Notes under the pieces: model-generated
The model's input: the letters and a program-made list of their open reading frames with translations, nothing else
The model's database searches: none
Told to the model about the DNA's origin: nothing
Assembly (NCBI RefSeq): GCF_004339745.1
Contig: NZ_SMGP01000001.1
Location: forward strand, 806,001-870,000
DNA length: 64,000 nt
Reading direction: 5' to 3'
DNA from: Paraburkholderia sp. BL9I2N2
GTDB lineage: Bacteria > Pseudomonadota > Gammaproteobacteria > Burkholderiales > Burkholderiaceae
Translations under genes and position numbers: made by a program
Shown here: one piece after another, positions 18,007 to 26,518 of the stretch
How the letters are laid out: each line of letters starts with the position of its first letter
Numbering within the stretch: position 1 is the stretch's first letter

Positions 18007-19667
18007 TGAATCTCGACGGCCAGACCTACGAAACGCTCGCGGCAAACTTCGCGTGGCACATCCCGGCGCGCTACAACATCGGCGTCGACGTATGCGACAA
18101 ATGGGCCGACGGTTCGGGCCGCCTCGCGCTGATCTACGAAGACGCCGAGGGCAACGCCACACGCTATACGTTCGACCAGTTGAAGGCGCTGTCCGACCGC
18201 TTCGCCAATGCGTTGCTCGCAGCGGGCGCGCAACGCGGCGACCGCGTCGGCATCTTCCTCTCGCAATCGATCGAAACGGCGATCGCGCATCTCGCCGCCT
18301 ACAAGGCCGGCATGGTGGCCGTGCCACTCTTCGCGCTATTCGGCGTCGACGCGATCGAACACCGGCTAGGGGATAGCGGTGCGGTCGCGTTGGTTACGGA
18401 TCGGGGCGGCGTGCAGAAGGTCGATGAAATCCGCGCGGCGTTGCCGGCATTGCGCAGTGTCTTCAGCGTGGATATCGATCAGGACAGCGGCGATCCGCAA
18501 GTAGCCGTGCGTTCATTCTGGCAGGCGCTGAACAGCGCAACGGCCAGCTTCACGCCCGCCGACACCGGCGCCGACGATCCGGCAGTCATCATCTATACAT
18601 CGGGTACGACCGGCAAACCGAAGGGCGCGCTGCACGGGCATCGCGTGTTGCTGGGTCATCTGCCGGGTGTCGAGATGTCGCAGCAGGGCTTTCCCGCGCA
18701 CGCCACGCTGATGTGGACGCCGGCTGACTGGGCGTGGATCGGCGGCCTGTTCGACGTGCTGCTGCCTTCATGGCATCACGGCGTCGCGGTGTTGGCGCGC
18801 CGCTTTGCGAAATTCGACGGGCAGTCCGCGTTCGATCTGATGGCGCGTCATGCGGTCTCGCACACGTTCTTGCCGCCGACCGCGCTGAAGATGATGCGCG
18901 GAGTCGAACATCCCGAACGCTGGAACCTCGCGTTGCGCTCGGTGGCAAGCGGCGGCGAATCGCTCGGCGAGGAGTTGATCGGCTGGGGCCGCGCGGCGCT
19001 GGGCGTGACGATCAACGAGTTCTATGGGCAGACGGAATGCAACGTCGTGCTGTCGTCGTGCGCGGCGCTGTTCGAGCCGTGCTTCGGCGCGATTGGCCGC
19101 GCGGTGCCGGGGCATCATGTCGCGATCGTCGATATGGACGGCAACGAACTGCCGCCAGGCGCAATCGGCGATATCGCGGTGGCCGCGCCCGATCCGGTCA
19201 TGTTCCTCGGCTACTGGGGCAACGAGGCGGCGACGCGCGAGAAATTCCGCGGCAAGTTTCTGGTGACCGGCGACCTCGGCACGCGCGACGCGGACGGCTT
19301 CATCCGCTTCGTCGGTCGTGGCGACGACGTGATCACGAGCGCCGGTTATCGAATCGGGCCGGCTTCGATCGAAGATTCGTTGCTGCGTCATCCGGCTGTT
19401 TCGATGGCGGCCGTGATCGGCGCGCCGGATCGCGAACGCACGGAGATCGTGATGGCGTTCGTGGTGCTGAACGCCGGCTTTGTCGGCGACGAGGCGCTCG
19501 TGCGCGAGATCCAGCAGCATGTCAAAACGCGTCTCGCCGCGCATGAATATCCGCGCGAGATCCGCTTTGTCGACAGCCTGCCGTTGACGGCGACCGGCAA
19601 GGTGATCCGCAAAGCGTTGCGCGAGGGACTCGGAGAAGACGGGGATAATTCCACCGCAAAACGATGA
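18003..19667 (+). CDS. AMP-forming acyl-CoA synthetase
   Basis: A 554-residue ANL-superfamily ligase that activates a carboxylic acid to its CoA thioester through an acyl-adenylate. The phosphate-binding loop YTSGTTGKPKG is near residue 200, NEFYGQTE is the A5-like motif, and the C-terminal TGDLGTRDADGFIRFVGRGDD hinge and PLTATGKVIRK Lys motif are intact. WTPADWAWIGG resembles medium-chain/acetyl-type synthetases. It is coupled to the SDR and Lrp genes by 4-bp overlaps at both ends. The acid substrate is not determined. Confidence 0.93.
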   Translation: MMNLDGQTYETLAANFAWHIPARYNIGVDVCDKWADGSGRLALIYEDAEGNATRYTFDQLKALSDRFANALLAAGAQRGDRVGIFLSQSIETAIAHLAAYKAGMVAVPLFALFGVDAIEHRLGDSGAVALVTDRGGVQKVDEIRAALPALRSVFSVDIDQDSGDPQVAVRSFWQALNSATASFTPADTGADDPAVIIYTSGTTGKPKGALHGHRVLLGHLPGVEMSQQGFPAHATLMWTPADWAWIGGLFDVLLPSWHHGVAVLARRFAKFDGQSAFDLMARHAVSHTFLPPTALKMMRGVEHPERWNLALRSVASGGESLGEELIGWGRAALGVTINEFYGQTECNVVLSSCAALFEPCFGAIGRAVPGHHVAIVDMDGNELPPGAIGDIAVAAPDPVMFLGYWGNEAATREKFRGKFLVTGDLGTRDADGFIRFVGRGDDVITSAGYRIGPASIEDSLLRHPAVSMAAVIGAPDRERTEIVMAFVVLNAGFVGDEALVREIQQHVKTRLAAHEYPREIRFVDSLPLTATGKVIRKALREGLGEDGDNSTAKR

Positions 19668-20188
19668 GCACCGGCCCACGTCCACCCTCGACTCGCAGCG
19701 GCAAGGCGCTCCGGACGCCGGGCACCCAACCGGGCCCGGCCTCGCTCGACGACACCGACCGCAAGCTGCTCGCGCTGCTCGCCGAAGACGCCACGCGGAC
19801 TTACGCCGAACTGGGCAAGCTGCTGTTTCTGTCGGCGCCCGCGGTCCACGAACGCGCCCGGCGGTTGAAGAAGGATGGCGTGATCAAGGCCACCGTCGCC
19901 GCGCTCGACGCCGCGAGGCTCAACCGTCCATTGCTCGCGTTCGTACATGTCGATACCACGAGCTGGGCGGTGACGCGGCAACTGCTGGCACTGCAGGAGC
20001 TATCGGACGTCGAGGAGATTCACACCGTGACAGGCGAGAGCGCCATGCTGCTCAAGGTCCGCACGCGCGATACGCAATCGCTCGAACAACTGCTCGCGCG
20101 CATTCATGCGATCGAAGGCTTTACCGGCACGCGCAGCTACATCGCGCTGACCACCTATCTGGAGCGCGGGCCTAGTCCTGAACTCTGA
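19664..20188 (+). CDS. Lrp/AsnC-family transcriptional regulator
   Basis: A 174-residue regulator. After a low-complexity 25-residue lead, LDDTDRKLLALLAEDATRTYAELGKLLFLSAPAVHERARRL forms the helix-turn-helix. A RAM (ligand-binding, oligomerising) domain ends in TYLERGPSPEL. The start overlaps the acyl-CoA synthetase stop by 4 bp. This makes a three-gene operon with an internal regulator, and autoregulation is likely. Confidence 0.9.
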   Translation: MSTGPRPPSTRSGKALRTPGTQPGPASLDDTDRKLLALLAEDATRTYAELGKLLFLSAPAVHERARRLKKDGVIKATVAALDAARLNRPLLAFVHVDTTSWAVTRQLLALQELSDVEEIHTVTGESAMLLKVRTRDTQSLEQLLARIHAIEGFTGTRSYIALTTYLERGPSPEL

Positions 20189-20209
20189 ACGCGAGAGCGG
20201 CACGGCGTG

Positions 20210-20620
20210 TCACGCATGCAGTGAGAGACCTTTTACGGCTTTATCGACCGCCTTCTTCGGCCCGCGCACGGCAATGCCGACGAGATCGGGCGCATCGGCG
20301 GGTTCGGCGCGGAACACCTCGCGGTTCGCCTGATCGTGGCCGGTCGCAAACATCGCGCGCACATACACGGCGCGCGTCAATTCGCGTTCGATGCCCTGGC
20401 GAAACGCGCGCAGCAAACCCGCGTTGTCCGCCTGATACACCATCATCGGCTGGCCGAGCAGACGCGCGTGCCGGCGGCCCGCCGCGTCCTCGTACGGCTC
20501 GCCCATCGCCTCCGGTGCGGCGCCGGCGATGCCCGTCGCGAGAAACGCGGTCACATTGAGCTTTTGCCAGACAGCGAGATCGTCCAGCACGATGATCGCG
20601 ACTTTCGTATCGAATTCCAT
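20210..20620 (-). CDS. DUF2000-family protein
   Basis: A 136-residue protein matching DUF2000: VAIIVLDDLAVWQKLNVTAFLATGIAG at the N-terminus and MMVYQAD followed by RAVYVRAMFATGHDQANREVF in the middle. The family is small, soluble and of unknown biochemical function, with a PTH2-like fold suggested for some members. It is convergent with the Lrp gene and monocistronic. Confidence 0.8.
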   Translation of the reverse strand: MEFDTKVAIIVLDDLAVWQKLNVTAFLATGIAGAAPEAMGEPYEDAAGRRHARLLGQPMMVYQADNAGLLRAFRQGIERELTRAVYVRAMFATGHDQANREVFRAEPADAPDLVGIAVRGPKKAVDKAVKGLSLHA

Positions 20621-20978
20621 AACGCACTACGCTCCACAGCAATCAAGAAGACACCAACCGAATCTTAGGGAAACTCGAGGCGCGTGTGCATGGCCACGAG
20701 GCAAAAACGAATGGGCTTCACCGGATACGCGTTAGCACAACGTCGAGGTCGGGTTTTGCCTAATGCCATTCGGCGCGTGCTCGCTTGAACCGCTAGGTGT
20801 GCTGCAATGCAACCTGACGCGGCGCCCTGTCCGTCGCTGTTTGCGTCGTCGACGCGCGAACGAAAACGCCGCAAACGACGCTCTCGCAACATAGGGCAAG
20901 TCCCTGGCGCGATTTAGCCGTGCATTACCACTCGCGTGGGCGGCCTCCTAAACTTGATTCAAACACGAGGAGACACCG
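20621..20978. other. Non-coding gap before gloA
   Basis: About 360 bp with no supported gene. A 75-codon minus-strand frame (20665-20892) has neither a ribosome-binding site nor recognisable sequence. The last 30 bp carry the gloA ribosome-binding site (GAGGAGACACC). Confidence 0.5.
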
Positions 20979-21377
20979 ATGGCCAAACTCATTCACACGA
21001 TGATCCGTGTACACGATCTGCCGCGCTCGCTGCAGTTCTATCAAAAGGCTTTCAACTTCGACGTATCGCACCGGCTCGACTTTCCGGACTTCGCGCTCGT
21101 CTATTTGCGCAACGCGGAAGCGGACGCCGAAATAGAACTCACCTGGAACAAAGGCCGCGAGGAACCGTATTCGCATGGCGACGGCTACGGTCACGTCGCG
21201 TTTTGCGTGGACGATGCGAAAAGCGAACGGCAGCGTCTGCTCGATCTCGGCATGACGCCCAACGATCTGCGCGAGTTTCACAACGACAATGGCGAGTTGC
21301 TGGCGCGTTACTTTTTCATTCAGGACCCGGACGGTTACAAGATCGAAGTGCTGGAACGCTACGGCCACTATCAATAG
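20979..21377 (+). CDS. gloA: Lactoylglutathione lyase (glyoxalase I)
   Basis: A 132-residue glyoxalase I that isomerises the methylglyoxal-glutathione hemithioacetal to S-lactoylglutathione. Metal ligands align with the E. coli enzyme: H6, E53 (IELTW), H72 (YGHVAF) and E123 (YKIEVLE). The compact length and lack of the eukaryotic insert fit the Ni-type bacterial class. A GAGGAGACACC ribosome-binding site precedes the ATG. It is single-gene, with a 111-bp gap before the Tat-exported dehydrogenase subunit. Confidence 0.95.
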   Translation: MAKLIHTMIRVHDLPRSLQFYQKAFNFDVSHRLDFPDFALVYLRNAEADAEIELTWNKGREEPYSHGDGYGHVAFCVDDAKSERQRLLDLGMTPNDLREFHNDNGELLARYFFIQDPDGYKIEVLERYGHYQ

Positions 21378-21431
21378 TAAAAGCAATCCAGGCGGCCGCC
21401 GCGCATAGTTGCAATACCCCACAAGCAACCT

Positions 21432-21488
21432 TGCATGGGACCCGAGTAGGCACTAAAGCGCCAACTCTGGTCGACAAAGGAGACAGAC
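21432..21488 (+). repeat. Hairpin leader repeat, copy 1
   Basis: About 57 bp ending at the ATG at 21489, nearly identical to 22198-22258. The arms are GACCCGAGT (21439-21447) and ACTCTGGTC (21464-21472), with one mismatch. The inner arms are GGCAC/GCGCC around TAAA. The ribosome-binding site GGAGACA follows. Its placement directly before a start codon in both copies suggests a function in the mRNA leader. Confidence 0.7.
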
Positions 21489-22178
21489 ATGAAGACAACG
21501 ATCATCCCGATCGTCACGTCCGATCACGCACGTCATGCACTTGGTCATGAGCATGCGCATCCCCATGAACATTCCCATGAAACCGGCGACGAACATCGCG
21601 CGGCGAAGGCGGCCGCGGCCGCGTTGCGGATTCCGCTCACGCGGCGCGAGCTATTGAGAGGCACGGGTGTGCTGATGGGCACGCTGGCGTTCTCGTCGGT
21701 GCTGTCGACGCTCGCACCGAGCCGCGCCTGGGCGCTCGAGCTGCAAGGGCTGGACACGCACCAGGGCGAAGTGATTCTGGCCTTCACGCGGCAGCTCTAT
21801 CCGCACCCCACGCTCGACAACGCGGTCTATGCGCTGGTGGTCAAGGACCTCGACGCGAAAGCGAAAGCCGATCCGGCGGTGCGCCAGCAACTCGCGGACG
21901 GCGTCAAACAGCTCGACGCGCAAGCCGGCTCGGACTGGCTCAAGCGCACGCCTTCCGACCAGGCGAAAGACGTCGCGTCGCTCGCGGGCACGCCCTTCTT
22001 CAACACGATACGCAGCACCGCGGTGGTCTCGCTGTATGCCAACACCATGGCGTATGCGCACTTCGGCTACGGCGCATCGGAAGGCGACGGCGGTTATCTG
22101 AACAAAGGATTCAACAGTCTCTCGTGGCTGCCCAATCCGCCGGCCGCCGCCAGCGGCCCGATTCCGACGGATAGCTAA
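21489..22178 (+). CDS. Tat-exported small dehydrogenase subunit (gluconate 2-dehydrogenase subunit 3 type)
   Basis: A 229-residue protein resembling the small subunit of membrane-bound GMC dehydrogenases such as gluconate 2-dehydrogenase, which stabilises and helps export the flavoprotein. Nine histidines fall within residues 13-36 (GHEHAHPHEHSH), before a twin-arginine motif TRRELLR (51-57), a hydrophobic stretch and a likely cleavage after AWA (about residue 82). The His-rich part is therefore in the signal peptide's n-region, which is unusual. The GMC flavoprotein gene follows after 80 bp and carries the same leader repeat. Confidence 0.8.
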   Translation: MKTTIIPIVTSDHARHALGHEHAHPHEHSHETGDEHRAAKAAAAALRIPLTRRELLRGTGVLMGTLAFSSVLSTLAPSRAWALELQGLDTHQGEVILAFTRQLYPHPTLDNAVYALVVKDLDAKAKADPAVRQQLADGVKQLDAQAGSDWLKRTPSDQAKDVASLAGTPFFNTIRSTAVVSLYANTMAYAHFGYGASEGDGGYLNKGFNSLSWLPNPPAAASGPIPTDS

Positions 22179-22197
22179 TCGCCACGACGGCAAACAT

Positions 22198-22258
22198 TGT
22201 GCATGGGACCAGAGTAAGGCGCTGAAGCGCCAACTCTGGTCGACAGCGGAGACAAGAC
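22198..22258 (+). repeat. Hairpin leader repeat, copy 2
   Basis: A second copy ending at the GMC gene start. The structure is perfect here: outer arms GACCAGAGT (22207-22215) and ACTCTGGTC (22233-22241), inner arms GGCGC (22218-22222) and GCGCC (22227-22231), and a TGAA loop. The ribosome-binding site GGAGACA is at 22248-22254. The intact pairing compared with copy 1 suggests this is the better-preserved copy. Confidence 0.75.
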
Positions 22259-23845
22259 ATGAATCAGGACAACAACAAGGTGCGTTTTTCGCACAACGAC
22301 GACAAGGTCGTCGTGATCATCGGTTCGGGTGCGGGCGGCGGCACGCTCGCCAACGAACTGGCACAGAAGGGCATCAACGTCGTGGTGCTGGAAGCGGGCA
22401 AGCTGCATACGCAGGCCGATTTCACGACTGACGAATGGGGCGCTTTCCAGATGCTGTCATGGCTCGACAAACGCACCACGTCGGGCTCCTGGCGCATCGC
22501 CAAGGACTTTCCGAATCTGCCCGCGTGGATCTGCAAGACTGTGGGCGGCACCACCGCGCACTGGGCCGGCGCGAGCCTGCGCATCCAGCCGTACGAGTTC
22601 AAGGTGAAGACGACCTACGGCAATATCAAGGACGCCAACCTGCTCGACTGGCCGCTCACGCGCGAAGAACTCGATCCGTACTACGACCGCGCGTCGCAGA
22701 AAATGGGCGTGACGCGTACCAACGGTCTGCCGGGCCTGCCGGGCAACAACAACTTCAAGGTGATGTCGGCCGGCGCGATGAAGGTCGGCTACAAGGAATG
22801 CAATACCGGCCACATGGCGATCAATAGCGTGGTGCGCGACGACCGCGCGCATTGCTTCCAGCGCGGCTTCTGTTTTCAGGGCTGCCGCACGGGCGCGAAG
22901 TGGTCGACGCTCTATACCGAGTTGCCGCGCGGGCAGGCGACTGGTCATCTCGAGTTGCGCACGCAGGCCCACGTGGTGCGCATCGAAACCGATGCGCGCG
23001 GCAAGGCGAAGGAGGTGCTCTACTACGATGAGAAAGGTAAATTGCAGCGGCAGAAGGCGCGTATCGTCGCGGTGGCCGGCAATTCGATCGAGACCCCGCG
23101 GCTTCTGTTGAACTCGCATTCGAGCAAATTCCCGCAGGGGCTAGCGAACGGCTCGGGGCAGGTGGGCCGCAACTACATGCGTCACACCACGGGCTCGGTG
23201 TATGCGGTGTTCAACGACAAGGTGGATATGTTCAAGGGCACCACGATGGCCGGCATCATCGAGGACGAAGCGGTGTTCAATCCGCAGCGCGGCTTCGCGG
23301 GCGGGTACCACATGGAGACCGTTTCGCTCGGCCTGCCGTTTTACGCGGCCTTTCTCAATCCGGGCGCGTGGGGTCCGACATTTGCCCAGGCGATGGATCA
23401 ATACGCGTACACGGCCGGCATGTGGATCGTCGGTGAGGATATGCCGCGCGAGAGCAATCGCGTGACCTTGAATACGGACGTGAAGGACCAATACGGCCAG
23501 CCGGTCGCCAACGTGCACTTCGACGATCATCCGAACGACGAAGCGATGCGCGAGCACGCATACAAGCAGGGCACCGCGGTGTACGAAGCGGCGGGCGCGA
23601 AGACGGTATATCGCGTGCCGCCGTATCCGTCCACGCACAACCTCGGCACCGCCCGCATGAGCGCGCGCGCAGAAGACGGCGTGTGCAACCGCTTCGGCCA
23701 GACGCACGAGGTGTCGAACCTGTTCATTTCGGATGGCAGCCAGTTCACCACCGGAGCGGCGGAAAATCCGACCTTGACGATCGTCACGCTGGCGATCCGC
23801 CAGGCGGATCACATCGCCGGGCAGATGAACAAACGCGCGGTGTAA
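22259..23845 (+). CDS. GMC-family FAD oxidoreductase (large dehydrogenase subunit)
   Basis: A 528-residue glucose-methanol-choline flavoprotein. It has an N-terminal FAD site (VVIIGSGAGGGTLANELAQ, about residues 19-37), AHWAGASLRIQPYEF, and a C-terminal substrate/FAD domain with PYPSTHNLGTARM (catalytic His region) and TTGAAENPTLTIVTLAIRQAD. It oxidises an alcohol or polyol and, with the small subunit upstream, would work in the periplasm by hitch-hiking through Tat. Typical three-subunit enzymes also have a triheme cytochrome c, and none is encoded here. The substrate is unknown. Confidence 0.88.
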   Translation: MNQDNNKVRFSHNDDKVVVIIGSGAGGGTLANELAQKGINVVVLEAGKLHTQADFTTDEWGAFQMLSWLDKRTTSGSWRIAKDFPNLPAWICKTVGGTTAHWAGASLRIQPYEFKVKTTYGNIKDANLLDWPLTREELDPYYDRASQKMGVTRTNGLPGLPGNNNFKVMSAGAMKVGYKECNTGHMAINSVVRDDRAHCFQRGFCFQGCRTGAKWSTLYTELPRGQATGHLELRTQAHVVRIETDARGKAKEVLYYDEKGKLQRQKARIVAVAGNSIETPRLLLNSHSSKFPQGLANGSGQVGRNYMRHTTGSVYAVFNDKVDMFKGTTMAGIIEDEAVFNPQRGFAGGYHMETVSLGLPFYAAFLNPGAWGPTFAQAMDQYAYTAGMWIVGEDMPRESNRVTLNTDVKDQYGQPVANVHFDDHPNDEAMREHAYKQGTAVYEAAGAKTVYRVPPYPSTHNLGTARMSARAEDGVCNRFGQTHEVSNLFISDGSQFTTGAAENPTLTIVTLAIRQADHIAGQMNKRAV

Positions 23846-23992
23846 AGCGGTTCGACGGGGCAGGAGCGGCGTTCGGGTTCGATGCGATTGTCGAGTGCTG
23901 GATGCCCGCGTATGTTGACGAAGGCGGGCGGCGTGCCGTGGCTGCATGAAAAGCGTCACGGCGCGCGCGCCTGGAAACCGGGAGTGAACGTT

Positions 23993-24343
23993 ATGTGTGG
24001 GATATACATCAACGCCGATCCGATCCTGTATGAATCGCGCACGCGCTCGTTGCGCATTCACGGTGTGATCACCACGGTCCGGCTGGAGAATCTGTTCTGG
24101 GACGTGCTGCACGAAATCGCCGCGCGCGAGAGCATGACGACCAGCCAGTTCGCCGTGAAGCTCTACGACGAACTGATCGCGCTGCGCGGCGAAATGCCGA
24201 CTAACTTCGCATCGTTTTTGCGGGTGTGCTGTTTGCGCTATCTGTCGATGCGCACGGAGAAGGGCGACAGTGCGCCCGATGCGGTGCCCGAGCCGGCAAG
24301 CGTGTTGAACGAAACGAGGCCGCGGATTCTGAAGACGGTTTGA
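23993..24343 (+). CDS. Ribbon-helix-helix domain protein
   Basis: A 116-residue protein resembling the RHH_4 group: a short MCGIYINADPILYESRTRS-type lead, then LRIHGVITTVRLENLFWDVLHEIAARESMT, where the beta strand and helices of a ribbon-helix-helix DNA-binding fold are expected, and FASFLRVCCLRYLSMR. The start is at the ATG at 23993, where the family's N-terminus begins; GGGAGTGAACG precedes it. Its target is unknown and its neighbours give no clue. Confidence 0.75.
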   Translation: MCGIYINADPILYESRTRSLRIHGVITTVRLENLFWDVLHEIAARESMTTSQFAVKLYDELIALRGEMPTNFASFLRVCCLRYLSMRTEKGDSAPDAVPEPASVLNETRPRILKTV

Positions 24344-24473
24344 TGCGAGAGGGCAGCGCGAAGCTGGAGCAGCATCGCGACGGTCAAGTATGCCGCGGCG
24401 GATCCACAACCGGCGCGCGCCTCCGCGCGTGCTACGATGTCTAGCGCACCACGCACAAAAGTCGGAGACACAA

Positions 24474-24854
24474 ATGCGTCCCGAGAGCGCCGCCCGTTTC
24501 GATGAACAATTCGCGCCTCGCATCGCCGAGGCGATTGCCGCCTGTTTCGCCACCACGGTGCATACCGAAGTGCTGCCGTACGGCGGCCATGGACGTCCCA
24601 CACGCGTGCGAATTCATGCAACGCCCATCGAAGACATGGGACATTACCCGTATCCGCTGAATCTGTATCTGACCTGGGACAGCGACGAGATCGAGAGACT
24701 GATGGGCGAGGAAGGGCCGTCGCGTTTCGCCGGGTACCTGGCCGCGTTGCCGCGCAAGCTTGCAGGCTGGGATCATGCGCGCGAACTGGATTTTCTCTCG
24801 CATACGCAGGCCGATCCTCTGGTTTTGATCGGCGGACTCGACTTCGAGTCATAA
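24474..24854 (+). CDS. Conserved-looking small protein of unknown function
   Basis: A 126-residue soluble acidic protein with no signal peptide or membrane segment. The start at 24474 has a GGAGACACAA ribosome-binding site; the longer frame from 24390 is not supported. Codon use is normal for the genome, so it is probably a real gene. I cannot assign a family or function. It is monocistronic and convergent with the chemoreceptor gene. Confidence 0.7.
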   Translation: MRPESAARFDEQFAPRIAEAIAACFATTVHTEVLPYGGHGRPTRVRIHATPIEDMGHYPYPLNLYLTWDSDEIERLMGEEGPSRFAGYLAALPRKLAGWDHARELDFLSHTQADPLVLIGGLDFES

Positions 24855-24915
24855 GCGGCGCATTGCGCGCCGCTTCGTCCTCACACGACAACAATCGCCG
24901 CGCGGCGCCGATCCC

Positions 24916-26496
24916 TCAAGCCGCGGCGCCCAGCCTGAAGAAACTCACGCTTTGCACCAGCCCCGATGCCTTGCTTTGCACCGCATCGGCCGCGGCGGCT
25001 GCCTGCTCGACGAGCGCTGCGTTGCTTTGCGTCACCTGGTCCATCTGCGTGACGGCATCGTTTACTTCCGCGATACCCGCTGCCTGATCGACGCTCGCCG
25101 TCGCGATCGATTCGACGATACGCGTCACGCTGCCGGCGCTTTCCACCACACCGTCCATCGTATTGCTCGCGTGATTGATCAGTTGCGTGCCGGCGTCGAT
25201 CGTGGCGACCGACTCGCGAATCAACGCCTTGATCTCGTGCGCGGCATCGGCCGAACGTTGCGCGAGACTGCGCACTTCGCTCGCCACCACCGCGAAGCCG
25301 CGCCCTTGCGTGCCGGCGCGAGCCGCTTCGACCGCGGCGTTGAGCGCGAGGATATTCGTCTGCGCCGCGATTGCTTCCACCACCGCGATAATATCGACGA
25401 TGCGCTTGGACGCCGCGTCGATCTGGCCCATCGTGCGCACCGCGTCGCTCATGACGGCGCCGCCTTCGCGCGCGGCTTGCGCGGCGGTTTGCGCGAGCGT
25501 CGTGGCCTCGCGCGCATTGGCGGCGTTGCGCTGAACCGAGTCGGTGAAGTGCTGCATCGACGCAGCGGTTTCTTCGAGCGAGGCCGCTTGCTGTTCGGTG
25601 CGCGCGGACAGGTCGAGGTTGCCCGCCGCGATCTCCTGCGTGGCGGACGAAATCGTCGTCGCGCCTTCACGAATCTCGCTGACGATATGCCGCAAGCGCT
25701 GGTTCATGTCGTTGAGCGCGAGGAGCAACTGGCCGGTTTCGTCGCGGCTGATCACCGCCACGTCCGCGCGCAAATCGCCTGCTGCGACCGCCTGCGCGAC
25801 TCCCACGGCCTGCCTGACCGGCAGCGTGATGCTGCGGCTGAGAAACCAGACCGCGAATGCACCGACGCCGAGCGAACCGGTCACGACCGACAGCAACAGC
25901 GCCGTGGCAAGCGTATAGGAGCGTTCCGCCGCTTCGCTCGTGCGCACATTGGAGTCTTGCGCCTGCTGCATCACCGTGGCGACGATGTCGTCGATCGCGG
26001 CGGTCGGCGCGCGGTCGATGCCCTTCACGAGACCGTCCACTACGTGCGCCGTGTTCGGATCGGCGGCATCGTAATGCTTGAGCGCATCGAGGTAGCTGTC
26101 CTGCAACGAAGCATGCGTGGCGAGCGCCTTGTCGACACCGTCCACGTTCGCACCCAACGCACTCAACTGATCCTTCAGGCGCAGCAGGGCGGCGTGCGTC
26201 GTGCCGCTTTCCTTGCCGAAGGCATCACGGTACTTGGCGAACGCAGCCGGATCGGCGCCGCGCAACAACAGGTCCTTCCATTCCTGCACCTGCTTCTTGA
26301 ACTCGACCTGCGCGACGCGCGCCGTGTCGGCGGCTTGCGCGTATTGACTGAGCGATTGCGCCGACTGGATTTGCAGCTCATGCGTTTTCAACAACGCGTG
26401 CCAGCCTTCCAGACCCACGATCATCGTCGCGGCTAACAACACCGCGCCGAGCAACGCCAATTTAATGGCGATCTTCAGATTTCTATAGAACGTCAC
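24916..26496 (-). CDS. Methyl-accepting chemotaxis protein
   Basis: A 526-residue chemoreceptor. TM1 is at about residues 11-30, followed by a periplasmic four-helix-type sensor of about 165 residues, TM2 (about 196-218), HAMP and a cytoplasmic signalling domain. The highly conserved tip reads [20 protein letters not shown] then [20 protein letters not shown]. No C-terminal CheR-docking pentapeptide (NWETF type) is visible. It follows the other chemoreceptor gene by 22 bp on the same strand, so the two are probably co-transcribed. The ligand is unknown. Confidence 0.93.
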   Translation of the reverse strand: MTFYRNLKIAIKLALLGAVLLAATMIVGLEGWHALLKTHELQIQSAQSLSQYAQAADTARVAQVEFKKQVQEWKDLLLRGADPAAFAKYRDAFGKESGTTHAALLRLKDQLSALGANVDGVDKALATHASLQDSYLDALKHYDAADPNTAHVVDGLVKGIDRAPTAAIDDIVATVMQQAQDSNVRTSEAAERSYTLATALLLSVVTGSLGVGAFAVWFLSRSITLPVRQAVGVAQAVAAGDLRADVAVISRDETGQLLLALNDMNQRLRHIVSEIREGATTISSATQEIAAGNLDLSARTEQQAASLEETAASMQHFTDSVQRNAANAREATTLAQTAAQAAREGGAVMSDAVRTMGQIDAASKRIVDIIAVVEAIAAQTNILALNAAVEAARAGTQGRGFAVVASEVRSLAQRSADAAHEIKALIRESVATIDAGTQLINHASNTMDGVVESAGSVTRIVESIATASVDQAAGIAEVNDAVTQMDQVTQSNAALVEQAAAAADAVQSKASGLVQSVSFFRLGAAA

Positions 26497-26518
26497 TGCG
26501 ATGTCCCAGGTAAGGCGT

